This document shows, piece after piece, positions 9,753-18,855 of a DNA stretch of 64,000 nt. The DNA lies in assembly GCA_030418545.1 (NCBI GenBank), contig QAIB01000011.1, positions 1 to 64,000 on the forward strand, written 5' to 3'. Position numbers and translations under genes: made by a program. The notes beneath the pieces were generated by a model. That model worked only from the letters and a program-made list of their open reading frames with translations. It was not told where the DNA came from and did not search any database. The stretch comes from Xenophilus aerolatus (GTDB lineage: Bacteria; Pseudomonadota; Gammaproteobacteria; Burkholderiales; Burkholderiaceae_C). Every line of letters begins with the position of its first letter. The stretch's first letter is position 1.

Positions 9753-11066
9753 ATGGTCCCCCATCTCGTCACCGCCCTGACCGGCCCGATCAACGAACTC
9801 GAGCAGCGCGTGCTCGACGGCATGCCGGCCATCGAGCGCTGGTTCCGCCTCGAATGGATGGAGCACACGCCGCCCTTCTACACCTCGGTGGACGTTCGCA
9901 ATGCCGGCTTCAAGCTGGCGCCGGTGGACACCAACTTCTTCCCGCGCGGCTGGAATTTCCTGACGCCCGAGATGCTGCCGCTGGCGGTGCAGGCCGCACA
10001 GGCCGCGGTCGAGAAGATCTGCCCGGAAGCGCGCAACCTGCTCATCATTCCGGAAAACCAGTCCAAGAGCACCTTTTATCTCGCGAACGTCGCCCAACTC
10101 ACGCGCATCTTCCAGATGGCGGGGTTGAACGTGAAGATCGGCTCCATCGATCCGGCGATCAAGTCGCCGAAGAAGGTCGAGCTGCCCAACGGCGACACCG
10201 TGTGCCTGGAGCCGGTGGTGCGCAGCAAGCGGCGCCTCGGCCTGAAGAATTTCGACCCCTGCACCATCCTGCTCAACAACGACCTTGCCGCCGGCACGCC
10301 CGGCATCCTGGAAGACCTGCACGAGCAGTACCTGCTGCCGCCGCTGCACGCGGGCTGGTCGGTGCGGCGCAAGAGCAACCACTTCCACAGCTACGAAGAG
10401 GTGTCCAAGCGCTTCGGCAAGCTGCTGGGCATCGATCCGTGGCTGATCCAGCCGATCTGGGGCAAGGTCGACGACGTGGACTTCGCGCGTGCCGAGAACA
10501 CCGACGCGCTCACGGCCCAGGTCGATGCGGTGCTGGCCAAGGTGCGTCGCAAGTATAAGGAATACGGCATCAACGAGAAGCCCTTCGTCATCGTCAAGGC
10601 GGACAACGGCGCCTCGGGCCTGTCGATCACCACCGTGCGCGACGCCAAGGAGATCGAGCCGCTGGTCGCCCGCACGCGCCAGAAGAAGGGCGCCGACAAG
10701 GCGCCCATGGCCGAGGGCCTGGCCGTGGGCAGCACCGACGTGGTGGTGCAGGAAGGCGTGCTGACGCACGAGCGCGTGCACGACGGCGTGGCCGAGCCGG
10801 TGGTCTACATGATGGACCGCTACGTGGTGGGCGGCTTCTACCGCGTGCACCCCGACCGCGGGACCGACGAGAACCTCGCCATGCCCGGCGCGAGCTTCGT
10901 GCCCCTGGCCTTCTCGGAGAGCGCGCAGCTGCCGCAGCCGGGTGCCAAACTGGGCGCCAGCGCGCCCAACCGCTTCTACATGTACGGCGTGATCGGCCGG
11001 CTCGCCATGGTGGCCGCCTCGTACGAGCTGGAAGCCACGAATCCCGAGGCCGAGGTCTACGAATAA
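9753..11066 (+). CDS. gshA: glutamate-cysteine ligase, beta-proteobacterial type
   Basis: 437 residues. The start ATG at 9753 gives MVPHLVTALTGPINELEQRV. The sequence fits the glutamate-cysteine ligase type found in Ralstonia and Acidithiobacillus, not the E. coli GshA type: FFPRGWNFLTPEML, IIPENQSKSTFYL and FVIVKADNGASGLSI are visible. It makes gamma-glutamylcysteine, the first step of glutathione synthesis. Upstream bases 9606-9752 hold no gene. The partner gshB lies about 5.5 kb downstream, beyond kup and a repeat region. Confidence 0.9.
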   Translation: MVPHLVTALTGPINELEQRVLDGMPAIERWFRLEWMEHTPPFYTSVDVRNAGFKLAPVDTNFFPRGWNFLTPEMLPLAVQAAQAAVEKICPEARNLLIIPENQSKSTFYLANVAQLTRIFQMAGLNVKIGSIDPAIKSPKKVELPNGDTVCLEPVVRSKRRLGLKNFDPCTILLNNDLAAGTPGILEDLHEQYLLPPLHAGWSVRRKSNHFHSYEEVSKRFGKLLGIDPWLIQPIWGKVDDVDFARAENTDALTAQVDAVLAKVRRKYKEYGINEKPFVIVKADNGASGLSITTVRDAKEIEPLVARTRQKKGADKAPMAEGLAVGSTDVVVQEGVLTHERVHDGVAEPVVYMMDRYVVGGFYRVHPDRGTDENLAMPGASFVPLAFSESAQLPQPGAKLGASAPNRFYMYGVIGRLAMVAASYELEATNPEAEVYE

Positions 11067-11242
11067 GCAGCGCTGGTAGCGCGGCTGCCGGCGGGCGTCA
11101 AGCCTTGCGGCGCCATGCTGCGAGCGCACAATAGCGACCCCCACAGCAACGGAATTCCCAGGGCGGAGGGTGAACGGCGGCCAGCGCGGCCCCCGTGACC
11201 GGGCGTGCCAGCGGCACGCGGCTTCGCCTGTTCCCCGACCTC

Positions 11243-13111
11243 GTGTCTGCCCCCAAATCGCCCCTGCCGGCACTGATCCTCGGTGCCATCGGCGTCGTCT
11301 ACGGCGACATCGGCACCAGCGTGCTGTATGCCGTCAAGGAAGTCTTCGGCCACGGCCACGTCCCTTTCACGATCGAGAACGTCTACGGCATCCTGTCGAT
11401 GTTCGTGTGGACGCTGACGGTGATCGTGTCCATCAAGTACGTGGTGCTCGTGTTGCGGGCCGACAACGAGGGCGAGGGCGGCCTGGTGGCCATGCTGGCA
11501 CTGGCCTCGCGCGCGGTGCACGACCGGCCGCGGCTGCGCAACGTGCTGCTGGTGGTGGGCATCTTCGGCACCTCGCTTTTCTACGGCGACGGCGTGATCA
11601 CGCCGGCCATCTCGGTGCTGTCGGCGGTCGAGGGCCTGGAGGTGGTGTCGCCGCAGTTCCGCCACTACGTCATCCCGATCACGCTGGTGGTGCTGTTCGG
11701 GCTGTTCGCCGTGCAGAAGCGCGGCACCGCGGGCATCGGCCGCTTCTTCGGGCCGATCACGCTGGCGTGGTTCCTCGCCATCGCGGTGCTGGGCGTGCAC
11801 CAGGTGCTCACGCACCCCGAGATCCTCAAGGCCATCAGCCCGCACTACGCGCTCAAGTTCATCTGGGACAACCCGGGCACCAGCTTCATCATCCTGGGCG
11901 CGACGGTGCTGTGCGTGACCGGTGCCGAGGCGCTGTATGCCGACATGGGCCACTTCGGCAAGGGGCCGATCCGCATCGCGTGGTTCTCGGTCGTGATGCC
12001 GGCGCTGATCCTCAACTACTTCGGCCAGGGCGCGCTGCTGCTGGAGAACCCGGCGGCGGTGAAGAACCCCTTCTTCATGATGGCACCCGAGTGGGCGCTG
12101 ATCCCGCTGGTGCTGCTGGCGACGGCCGCCACGGTGATCGCGTCGCAGGCGCTGATCACCGGCGCTTTCAGCGTGACGCGCCAGGTGATCCAGCTGGGCT
12201 ACCTGCCGCGCCTGAACATCGAGCACACGAGCGTGAAGACGGCCGGGCAGATCTACATCCCGTTCGTGAACTGGGGCCTGTTCGTGGCGATCGTGCTGGC
12301 GGTGGTGATGTTCCGCAACTCCAGCAGCCTGGCGGCCGCCTATGGGATCGCGGTGACGACGGACATGCTGATCACCACGGTGCTGACCTTCTTCGTGATC
12401 CGCTACGCGTGGAAGCTGCCGCTGGCGGTGTGCATCGCGTCGACCTCGCTGTTCTTCATCGTCGACTTCGCCTTCTTTGCGTCGAACCTGCTCAAGCTGC
12501 CCGAGGGCGGCTGGTTCCCGCTGCTGATCGGCGGCGCCATCTTCATGATGATGCTGACCTGGAAGGAGGGCCGCCGCCTGATGGGCGAGGTACAGCGCGC
12601 CGAGGCGATCGACCTGCGCGATTTCCTCGATTCGGTGTTCGTGAGCCCGCCGGTGCGGGTGGAGGGCACGGCGGTGTTCCTCACGGCCGAGCCGGGCGTG
12701 GTGCCCAACGCGCTGCTGCACAACCTCAAGCACAACAAGGTGCTGCACGAGCAGAACCTGTTCGTGACGGTGCGCAGCCACGAGGTGCCGTGGATCCCGA
12801 TGAACAAGCGCATCGAGATGGAGCCGCTGGGCCACCACTGCTGGCAGATCATCGTGCACTACGGCTTCAAGAACGACATCGACCTGCCGCGCGCGCTGGA
12901 GCATGCCAAGCTGCGCGGCTGCCAGCTGGAGCCGATGACGACGAGTTATTTCCTCTCGCGCGACGTCGTCACGCCGACGCTGGGAAGCGGCATGGCCCCG
13001 TGGCGCGAGAAGCTCTTCGCGCAGATGCACCACAACGCGAGCGGGGCGGCGAACTTCCTGGGGTTGCCGACGAATGCGGTGGTGGAGCTGGGGTCGAAGG
13101 TCGAGATCTAG
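11243..13111 (+). CDS. kup: low-affinity potassium transport protein Kup
   Basis: From the GTG at 11243 the protein has 622 residues, the usual Kup length, opening [26 protein letters not shown]; a GTG at 11195 would add 16 residues. Neither start has a strong ribosome site. About 12 membrane segments span residues 10-445, then a cytoplasmic C-terminal domain follows. Family signatures include [15 protein letters not shown] and [19 protein letters not shown]. It is a proton-coupled potassium importer in the inner membrane. Confidence 0.93.
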   Translation: MSAPKSPLPALILGAIGVVYGDIGTSVLYAVKEVFGHGHVPFTIENVYGILSMFVWTLTVIVSIKYVVLVLRADNEGEGGLVAMLALASRAVHDRPRLRNVLLVVGIFGTSLFYGDGVITPAISVLSAVEGLEVVSPQFRHYVIPITLVVLFGLFAVQKRGTAGIGRFFGPITLAWFLAIAVLGVHQVLTHPEILKAISPHYALKFIWDNPGTSFIILGATVLCVTGAEALYADMGHFGKGPIRIAWFSVVMPALILNYFGQGALLLENPAAVKNPFFMMAPEWALIPLVLLATAATVIASQALITGAFSVTRQVIQLGYLPRLNIEHTSVKTAGQIYIPFVNWGLFVAIVLAVVMFRNSSSLAAAYGIAVTTDMLITTVLTFFVIRYAWKLPLAVCIASTSLFFIVDFAFFASNLLKLPEGGWFPLLIGGAIFMMMLTWKEGRRLMGEVQRAEAIDLRDFLDSVFVSPPVRVEGTAVFLTAEPGVVPNALLHNLKHNKVLHEQNLFVTVRSHEVPWIPMNKRIEMEPLGHHCWQIIVHYGFKNDIDLPRALEHAKLRGCQLEPMTTSYFLSRDVVTPTLGSGMAPWREKLFAQMHHNASGAANFLGLPTNAVVELGSKVEI

Positions 13112-13121
13112 CGGCTTGCCT

Positions 13122-13175
13122 TGGTCTGCTGCGTGCGTCTGCCGCGTGCGTCTGCTGCGGTCGTCTGCTGCGATC
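13122..13175. repeat. short tandem repeat GTCTGCTGCGTGC-like
   Basis: Three to four imperfect copies of a 13-base unit (GTCTGCTGCGTGC, GTCTGCCGCGTGC, GTCTGCTGCGGTC) stand just after the kup stop. They lead into the left arm of the larger inverted repeat. Confidence 0.6.
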
Positions 13176-13200
13176 GGGCGCTGTGGGCCTGAACCCGGCC

Positions 13201-13350
13201 GGCGGCGCCGGTGTGCGTTCTCCGGCTCAGGCTCGCGCTGACCGTCGTGCGGCACGACGGAGGTGCTCGCCTGGAATCGACGTGCTTGGGGCACTGCACG
13301 GCGCCGCGAATGGCGCCTGCGCCCGCACACCGGCACCACCGGCCTGGACC
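13201..13350 (+). repeat. left arm of large inverted repeat
   Basis: About 150 bp that reappears, inverted, at 13579-13735. Two long blocks are identical between arms: about 31 bases around CGTTCTCCGGCTCAGGCTCG and about 35 bases around GCACGGCGCCGCGAATGGCG. No transposase or other convincing gene lies inside the element. Confidence 0.75.
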
Positions 13351-13462
13351 GGGCGGGCGATCGGCCGGCATGGGACGGGCGCGTCTGGTTGAGGCAGCTC
13401 CTTTCTGCCGCTGCCCTCACCCTTCCTCCGACCCCTGCCTTCCTCCCCCTCCCTCGGTCTTC

Positions 13463-13533
13463 CCCATCCGTTCGGGTTGAGCTTGTCGAAACCCTGCACA
13501 GCGCTTCGACAGGCTCAGCGCGAACGGGGATGG
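13463..13533. repeat. inner hairpin GTTCGGGTTGAGCTTGTCGA
   Basis: Arms at 13463-13490 and 13504-13533: CCCATCCGTTCGGGTTGAGC and, opposite, GCTCAGCGCGAACGGGGATG. The GAGCTTGTCGAA/TTCGACAGGCTC core is a widespread bacterial intergenic palindrome. It is nested between the two larger arms. Confidence 0.75.
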
Positions 13534-13578
13534 GCCATCAAGAACGGACGGAAAAAGCGCAGTGCAGCACAGCGCCTC

Positions 13579-13735
13579 AGGGCGGTGGTCGCGGGCCTGC
13601 GGGCGCAGGCGCCATTCGCGGCGCCGTGCAGTCCCTCAAGCACGTCGATGGACAGCGAGCACACAGCATCCACAGCAAGCCGGTCAGCGCGAGCCTGAGC
13701 CGGAGAACGCAGGCCCGCGGCGCCGCCAGCGCCCC
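13579..13735 (-). repeat. right arm of large inverted repeat
   Basis: Inverted counterpart of 13201-13350, with the same two long identical blocks. Bases 13736-13872 that follow contain no recognisable gene. Together the arms and the inner hairpin occupy most of the 760 bp gap between kup and the deacetylase. Confidence 0.75.
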
Positions 13736-13872
13736 CGGCCGTCGTGCCGGCCGATCCACAGCAACGACGGAGCAGGCCCAAAAAGCCAACAGCAAGAAAG
13801 TAACGAACGTGACGATTTCGGCCGTCACGTAAGCGCAGCAAGCGCCGCAGCCCGATTGCACTTCACCTGAAG

Positions 13873-14805
13873 TCAGCCGAATTCCGATGCCCGCTCCGCC
13901 GCCAACGCCTCCATGTGTCCACAGATGGCGCCCGGTGTGGTGAACCAGATCTCCCCGGCGTCGCGGGCCTGCGCCAGGTGCTGCAGCGCACGCCGCAGAT
14001 GCCGCAGCCGGTAGGGCTGGCCCACGATGTACGGGTGCAGCGCGACACCCATCACCAGCGGCTGCTGGCGCGATTGCTCGCGCATCTCGTCGAAGTTGTC
14101 GATCACCATCGTGGCGAAGTCCTTCGCGTCCATCTGCCGCGCCACGATCATCGGGATGTCGTTGAGCTCCTGCGGATAGGGCACGGCCCAGAGCAGGCCG
14201 CCGCCACGCACCCGCATGCGCGTCGGCTGGTCGTCGTGGCACCAGTTCAGCGTGTAGCGGTAACCCGTCTCGGCCAGCAGGTCGGGCGTGAGCCGCGATT
14301 CGGAAATCCACGGCGACAGCCAGCCCGCGGGCGCGGTGCCGCTCTCGCGCTCGATGCGTGCCCTGCAGCGCTCGAGCAGCGCACGCTCGCCGGCCTCGTC
14401 GTAGTCGCCCTGCCGCTCTGCATTGCTGTGGCCATGGCCGATCAGCTCGTCGCCGCGCGCCTGCACCGCCGACAGCAGCTCGGGGCAATGGTCGTACAAC
14501 GCGGTGTTGAGCAGCGCACCGGTCGGCAGGCCCAGCTGGTCGAAGAGTTCGAGGCAGCGCCAGGCGCCCACGCGGTTGCCGTACTCGCGCCAGCCGTGGT
14601 TCAGCACGTCGGGCTCGGGCGACGCCGGGCCGATGCGCGCGCCCAGTCCGTCGCCGAAGGCGAAATGCTCCAGGTTGAAACCCAGGTACACCGCCAGCCG
14701 CGCGCCGTTGGGCCAGGCGTAGTCGGGCCGCTGCGTGATCGGCGCGTAGTCGAAGCGCTCGTGGTGCGGCAGCCGCTCGGGCCAGCGCGCGCTGCGCATC
14801 GTCAT
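13873..14805 (-). CDS. polysaccharide deacetylase family protein (PuuE/allantoinase-like)
   Basis: 310 residues. It opens MTMRSARWPERLPHHERFDY and has NodB-fold features of the PuuE-like subgroup: RPDYAWPNGARLAVYLGFN, the HGHSNAERQ metal/active-site block and a C-terminal GVALHPYIVGQPYR block. Members are cofactor-light amidohydrolases such as allantoinase or sugar deacetylases; the substrate is not identified. No signal peptide is seen, so it is probably cytoplasmic. Its ATG overlaps the TGA of the upstream NTF2-like gene (ATGA), so the two are translated together and may act on one pathway. Confidence 0.8.
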   Translation of the reverse strand: MTMRSARWPERLPHHERFDYAPITQRPDYAWPNGARLAVYLGFNLEHFAFGDGLGARIGPASPEPDVLNHGWREYGNRVGAWRCLELFDQLGLPTGALLNTALYDHCPELLSAVQARGDELIGHGHSNAERQGDYDEAGERALLERCRARIERESGTAPAGWLSPWISESRLTPDLLAETGYRYTLNWCHDDQPTRMRVRGGGLLWAVPYPQELNDIPMIVARQMDAKDFATMVIDNFDEMREQSRQQPLVMGVALHPYIVGQPYRLRHLRRALQHLAQARDAGEIWFTTPGAICGHMEALAAERASEFG

Positions 14806-15212
14806 GGCTTCACCAGTCCCGCGCGCACCAGCAGCCACTCCGCGCTGTCGTTCCACACGTCCATCTCGGCGATGCGGCCGTGCCGCACCACGTAGCGGTC
14901 CACGTAGCGGTTGCCCTCGAAGGGCGTGCCGTCGGGCCAGGCGCCGTACAGCGTGCCGCGGCTGTAGACGATGGTGCATTCGTCGGTGCCGCCTGCCACC
15001 ACCTCCGTGGCGTCGATCCTCTTCTTCACCCACGCATAGCGGCCGGCATTGAAGGCCGTGGCCTCGGCCGGGTGCTTCATGGGCCGGTTGCCGGTGAAAC
15101 GGATCTGCATGTCGGGCGCCACCAGTTCGGCGGCGCTCTCGGGGTCGGGGATCATGTGGCGGCGCAGGTACTCGTCGACGAGCGGTCCGGGCGCGAGGTC
15201 GGTGGGGGGCAT
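14802..15212 (-). CDS. NTF2/SnoaL-like protein
   Basis: 136 residues from the ATG at 15212, chosen because AGGAGACCCC stands directly before it; an upstream in-frame start at 15263 lacks this. The pattern LVDEYLRRHMIPDPESAAELVAPDMQ, YVDRYVVRHGRIAEMDVWND is typical of the small SnoaL-like cone-shaped fold used by ketosteroid isomerases, polyketide cyclases and many orphan proteins. It is the first gene of a two-gene unit with the deacetylase. No substrate can be named. Confidence 0.75.
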   Translation of the reverse strand: MPPTDLAPGPLVDEYLRRHMIPDPESAAELVAPDMQIRFTGNRPMKHPAEATAFNAGRYAWVKKRIDATEVVAGGTDECTIVYSRGTLYGAWPDGTPFEGNRYVDRYVVRHGRIAEMDVWNDSAEWLLVRAGLVKP

Positions 15213-15316
15213 GGGGTCTCCTGGGAAGCCGCGCCGCAGGGCGGGCAGGCGGCCAAGTGTCACGCAAGCGGCGTGCCGCTGCGAGGCGCGCCCCGGGCCC
15301 CCGGCACAATCCCGTG

Positions 15317-16564
15317 ATGCGTTTCTTCAAGGACCTGAGCCTGTCGGCCTTCACCGCGGGCTTCGTCGCCGTGCTGGTGGGCTTCACCAGTTCGGTGGCC
15401 ATCGTGTTCCAGGCGGCCCAGGCCTTCGGTGCCACGCCGGAGGTGACCGCCTCGTGGATGTGGGCGCTGGGCCTGGGCATGGGGCTGACCACGCTGGTGC
15501 CGTCTCTCTGGCTGCGCAAGCCGGTGATGATCGCCTGGAGCACGCCCGGCGCAGCGGTGCTGGCCACGGCAGGCGCGGGCCACAGCCTGGGCGAGGCGGT
15601 CGGCGCCTTCATCGTGTGCGCGCTGCTCATCACGCTGGCCGGCGCCACCGGCTGGTTCGAGCGGGTGATGAACCGCATCCCGATGGCCATCGCCTCGGCG
15701 CTGCTGGCGGGCGTGCTGGCGCGCTTCGGCCTGGCCGCCTTCACCGCCGCGCAGACGGCGCTGCCGCTGGTGCTGCTCATGCTGGCCACCTACCTCGTGG
15801 CCCGGCGCCTGCTGCCGCGCTACGCGGTGCCGCTGACGCTCCTGGTCGCCGTCGTCCACGCGGCCTGGCAGGGCCAGCTCGCGTGGGGCGCGGTGCACGC
15901 CGACCTCACCTGGCCGGTGTTCACCACGCCGGTGTTCAACTGGCAGGCGGCCTTCAGCGTGGCGCTGCCGCTCTTCATCGTCACCATGGCCTCGCAGAAC
16001 CTGCCCGGCGTCGCGGCCATCCGCGCCTCGGGCTACGAGCTGCCGGTCAGCAAGCTCATCACGCTCAGCGGCCTGGCCACGCTGGTGCTGGCGCCCTTCG
16101 GCGCCTTCGCGCTCAATCTCAGCGCCATCACCGCGGCCATCGTCATGGGCCGCGAGGCGCACGAGGACCCGGCCCGGCGCTACACGGCGGCCGTGAGCTG
16201 CGGGGCGATCTACGTTGTCATCGGCCTCTTCGGCGCGGCCGTCACCGGGCTGCTCACGGCCTTCCCGAAGGAGCTGGTGGCCGCGATCGCGGGTCTGGCG
16301 CTGCTGGGCACCATCGGCAACGGGCTGGCGGCGGCCGTGCGCGACGAGTCGCACCGCGAGGCGGCGCTCATCACCTTCCTGGTGACGCTCTCGGGCGTGA
16401 CCATCGCCGGCATCGGCTCGGCCTTCTGGGGCGTGGTGGCCGGCGCCATCGCCCTGGCCGTCCAGCAGATCGGCCGAAAGGCCGCCGCCGGCAAGGACAT
16501 CGCGCCTGCGTGCAAGATGGCGCTCGACAAGAAAACCGAAGCCTCCAAGGCTGCCGCGAAATGA
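15317..16564 (+). CDS. benE: benzoate/H+ symporter family protein BenE
   Basis: 415 residues, very hydrophobic, about 11-12 membrane segments, opening MRFFKDLSLSAFTAGFVAVLVG. The blocks VGFTSSVAIVFQAA, MIAWSTPGAAVLA and VTMASQNLPGVAAIRASGY fit the BenE family, thought to import benzoate with protons. No benzoate catabolic gene is in the window. Its stop overlaps the start of gshB (ATGA at 16561-16564). Confidence 0.88.
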   Translation: MRFFKDLSLSAFTAGFVAVLVGFTSSVAIVFQAAQAFGATPEVTASWMWALGLGMGLTTLVPSLWLRKPVMIAWSTPGAAVLATAGAGHSLGEAVGAFIVCALLITLAGATGWFERVMNRIPMAIASALLAGVLARFGLAAFTAAQTALPLVLLMLATYLVARRLLPRYAVPLTLLVAVVHAAWQGQLAWGAVHADLTWPVFTTPVFNWQAAFSVALPLFIVTMASQNLPGVAAIRASGYELPVSKLITLSGLATLVLAPFGAFALNLSAITAAIVMGREAHEDPARRYTAAVSCGAIYVVIGLFGAAVTGLLTAFPKELVAAIAGLALLGTIGNGLAAAVRDESHREAALITFLVTLSGVTIAGIGSAFWGVVAGAIALAVQQIGRKAAAGKDIAPACKMALDKKTEASKAAAK

Positions 16565-17517
16565 ACCTCCTCTTCGTCGCCGACCCGCTCGAGCACTTCA
16601 AGATCTACAAGGACACCACCTTCTCGATGATGCGCGAGGCCCAGCGTCGCGGCCACCGTATCGCCGCCTGCCTGCCGCAGGACCTGCAGTGGAAGTCGGG
16701 CGACGTGGTCAAGGCCACCGTGCGCCAGATCACGCTTACCGGCGACAAGCACGCCTGGTTCACCGAGGACCGCATCGAGACGAAAGCGCTGAAGGACTTC
16801 GACGCGGTGCTCATGCGCAAGGACCCGCCCTTCGACGCCGAGTACATCTACGCCACACACCTGCTGGAGCAGGCCGAGCGCGAGGGCGCGCAGGTGGTCA
16901 ACAAGCCGCGTTCGCTGCGCGACCACCCCGAGAAGCTGGCGATCATGGAGTTCCCGCAGTTCACCACGCCCACGCTGGTCACGCGCAGCGCCGAGGCGGT
17001 GAAGGACTTCCACGCCGAGCACGGCGACATCATCCTCAAGCCGCTGGACGGCATGGGTGGCATGGGCATCTTCCGCGTGCGCGAGGACGGCCTGAACCTC
17101 GGCTCCATCACCGAGACGCTCAACAAGAACGGCGCCGAGACCATCATGGTGCAGCGCTTCGTGCCCGACATCGTCAAGGGCGACAAGCGCGTGCTGGTCA
17201 TCGGCGGCGAACCGGTGCCTTTCAGCCTGGCACGCATCCCGCAGGGCACCGAGGTGCGCGGCAACCTCGCGGCCGGCGGCAAGGGCGTGGCCCAGCCGCT
17301 GACCGAGGAGGACTGGACCATCGCGCGTGCCATCGGCCCCGTGCTGGCGCCGCGTGGGCTGCTGCTGATCGGCCTGGACGTGATCGGCGGCTGCCTCACC
17401 GAGATCAACGTCACCAGCCCGACCTGCTTCCAGGAGATCACCGACCAGACCGGCTTCGACGTGCGGGCGATGTTCGTCGATGCGCTGGAGCGGCTGTTGA
17501 GCCAAGAAGGCCGCTAG
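16561..17517 (+). CDS. gshB: glutathione synthetase
   Basis: 318 residues, opening MNLLFVADPLEHFKIYKDTT. ATP-grasp enzyme joining gamma-glutamylcysteine and glycine. Visible: VLMRKDPPFDAEYIYATHLL, the Gly-rich ATP loop DGMGGMGIFRV, and the metal/substrate end GGCLTEINVTSPTCFQEI. The start overlaps the benE stop by four bases, so the transporter and glutathione synthesis may be co-expressed. Confidence 0.96.
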   Translation: MNLLFVADPLEHFKIYKDTTFSMMREAQRRGHRIAACLPQDLQWKSGDVVKATVRQITLTGDKHAWFTEDRIETKALKDFDAVLMRKDPPFDAEYIYATHLLEQAEREGAQVVNKPRSLRDHPEKLAIMEFPQFTTPTLVTRSAEAVKDFHAEHGDIILKPLDGMGGMGIFRVREDGLNLGSITETLNKNGAETIMVQRFVPDIVKGDKRVLVIGGEPVPFSLARIPQGTEVRGNLAAGGKGVAQPLTEEDWTIARAIGPVLAPRGLLLIGLDVIGGCLTEINVTSPTCFQEITDQTGFDVRAMFVDALERLLSQEGR

Positions 17518-17540
17518 CGCCCGCTGTTCTTGCGCAGTTT

Positions 17541-17558
17541 GCTATTGAATCAATAGCG
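17541..17558. repeat. 18 bp palindrome near gene ends
   Basis: GCTATTGAATCAATAGCG, a near-perfect palindrome between converging gshB and the PepSY gene, overlapping the PepSY stop codon. Related copies are at 32707 (GCTATCGATTCGATAGCG) and 53381 (GCCATCGATTTGATGGCG). It resembles the left end of the longer dispersed repeat. Confidence 0.6.
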
Positions 17559-18810
17559 TCCGTGCCGGTGTGCGCTGCGCCTGAAGCTGGCGCGACCGCC
17601 GCTTGCGCCACCAGATCACGATGCCGGTCACCGACAGCATCACCACCAGCAGGCCCATGCAGGACATGAGGATGCGTCCCGGCAGGCCGAGGATGCGCCC
17701 GCCGTGCAGCGGCAGCTGCAGTTGCAGGAACACGTCCGCCGCCGTGCCGTGCCAGGGCCGGTTGCTGCTCACCACGCTGCCGTCCAGTCCGTCCATGTAG
17801 AGGTTGGACAGTTCCATGCCGTCGCTGCTGTCGTGCGAGGCATGGTCGAAGAAGGACACGTTGTAGAAGCCGGCCCGCGCGTTGTAGAACACCCCGCCCA
17901 GCGGCGTGTCCCAGCCGCGGCGACGCGCTTCGGCTTCGGCCAGCGACACGGCCTCGCGAAAGCCGATCTTCGGCTCGATGCGCGTGCCCGGCGGCCCCAT
18001 GGGGCGCAGCACGGTCGGCGTGGGCGTGGTCTGCGAGACGAGCGACATCAGCGGGTAGAACACCTCGCGGTACAGGTTGAGCGAGAACGACGTGAAGGCG
18101 ATCACCACGATCAGCCCCCAGGCCCACAGGCCGCCCGCGCGGTGCAGGTCGAAGTTGAGCTTGTAGCCGCCGGCGCGCCAGCGCACCGACCAGGCCGGCA
18201 TCCAGCGCGACCACCAGGTGCCGGGTGGCCGGTGCCGCACCGGCGCGCCGGGTGGCGTCTTGAGCCGCCGGGGCATCGTGAGGCCGAGTGCCACGAAGCT
18301 GTCGAGCAGCCACACCAGCGCCACCGTGCCCATGATCCACCAGCCGATGCGGTCCTCGCCCCAAAGGGTGGGCACGTGCAGCATGTAGTGCAGCCGCCGG
18401 ATGAAGGGCATCAGCGTCTCGGGCCGCAGCGAGATCGCGGTCGAGTCGCGCTGGCCCCGGATCTCGCCGCTCACCGGGTCGACGAAGACCTGATTGAAGT
18501 CGAGCCGGAAGGGACGTCCGGTGGCCGGGTCGGTGCGGGGCTGCACGAAGTAGCGGGACGCGTGCCCTTCCTCGAAGCCCAGCGGAAGGTAGGCGACGCG
18601 CACGCGCGGGTCGTGGGCCTCGACGCGAGCGGCCAGGTCGAAGGGGTCCTTGAACGGGCCGCGCGCCGGGGTGTCGTAGAGATCGCGGTTGAGCCAGCCG
18701 TCGATCTCGTGGTCCCACGAGATCACCGCGCCGGTCAGGCCGGAAACGATCAGGAACAGGGCCACCGCCAACCCCAGCCACCGGTGCACCCGGGTGAAGA
18801 AGGCACGCAT
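17542..18810 (-). CDS. PepSY-associated membrane protein, iron-uptake partner
   Basis: 422 residues opening MRAFFTRVHRWLGLAVALFL. Four membrane segments are visible near residues 12-32, about 150-170, 210-235 and 375-395, with periplasmic PepSY-type regions between (TMPFIRRLHYMLH and FREAVSLAEAEARRRGWD). Members of this family sit beside siderophore receptors and are thought to help reduce or release imported ferric siderophore. It starts 45 bp after the receptor gene and likely shares its Fur-controlled promoter. The last codons (ARTLLIQ) run into an 18 bp palindrome. Confidence 0.85.
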   Translation of the reverse strand: MRAFFTRVHRWLGLAVALFLIVSGLTGAVISWDHEIDGWLNRDLYDTPARGPFKDPFDLAARVEAHDPRVRVAYLPLGFEEGHASRYFVQPRTDPATGRPFRLDFNQVFVDPVSGEIRGQRDSTAISLRPETLMPFIRRLHYMLHVPTLWGEDRIGWWIMGTVALVWLLDSFVALGLTMPRRLKTPPGAPVRHRPPGTWWSRWMPAWSVRWRAGGYKLNFDLHRAGGLWAWGLIVVIAFTSFSLNLYREVFYPLMSLVSQTTPTPTVLRPMGPPGTRIEPKIGFREAVSLAEAEARRRGWDTPLGGVFYNARAGFYNVSFFDHASHDSSDGMELSNLYMDGLDGSVVSSNRPWHGTAADVFLQLQLPLHGGRILGLPGRILMSCMGLLVVMLSVTGIVIWWRKRRSRQLQAQRTPARTLLIQ

Positions 18811-18855
18811 CAGCGGGCAGGCGCCGCGACGGGGCGAACGAGCGTGTCCATCGCG

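Noticed and set aside
11057-13420. 787-codon minus-strand frame opposite kup
   Set aside because: Same shadow pattern; Kup motifs are unambiguous.
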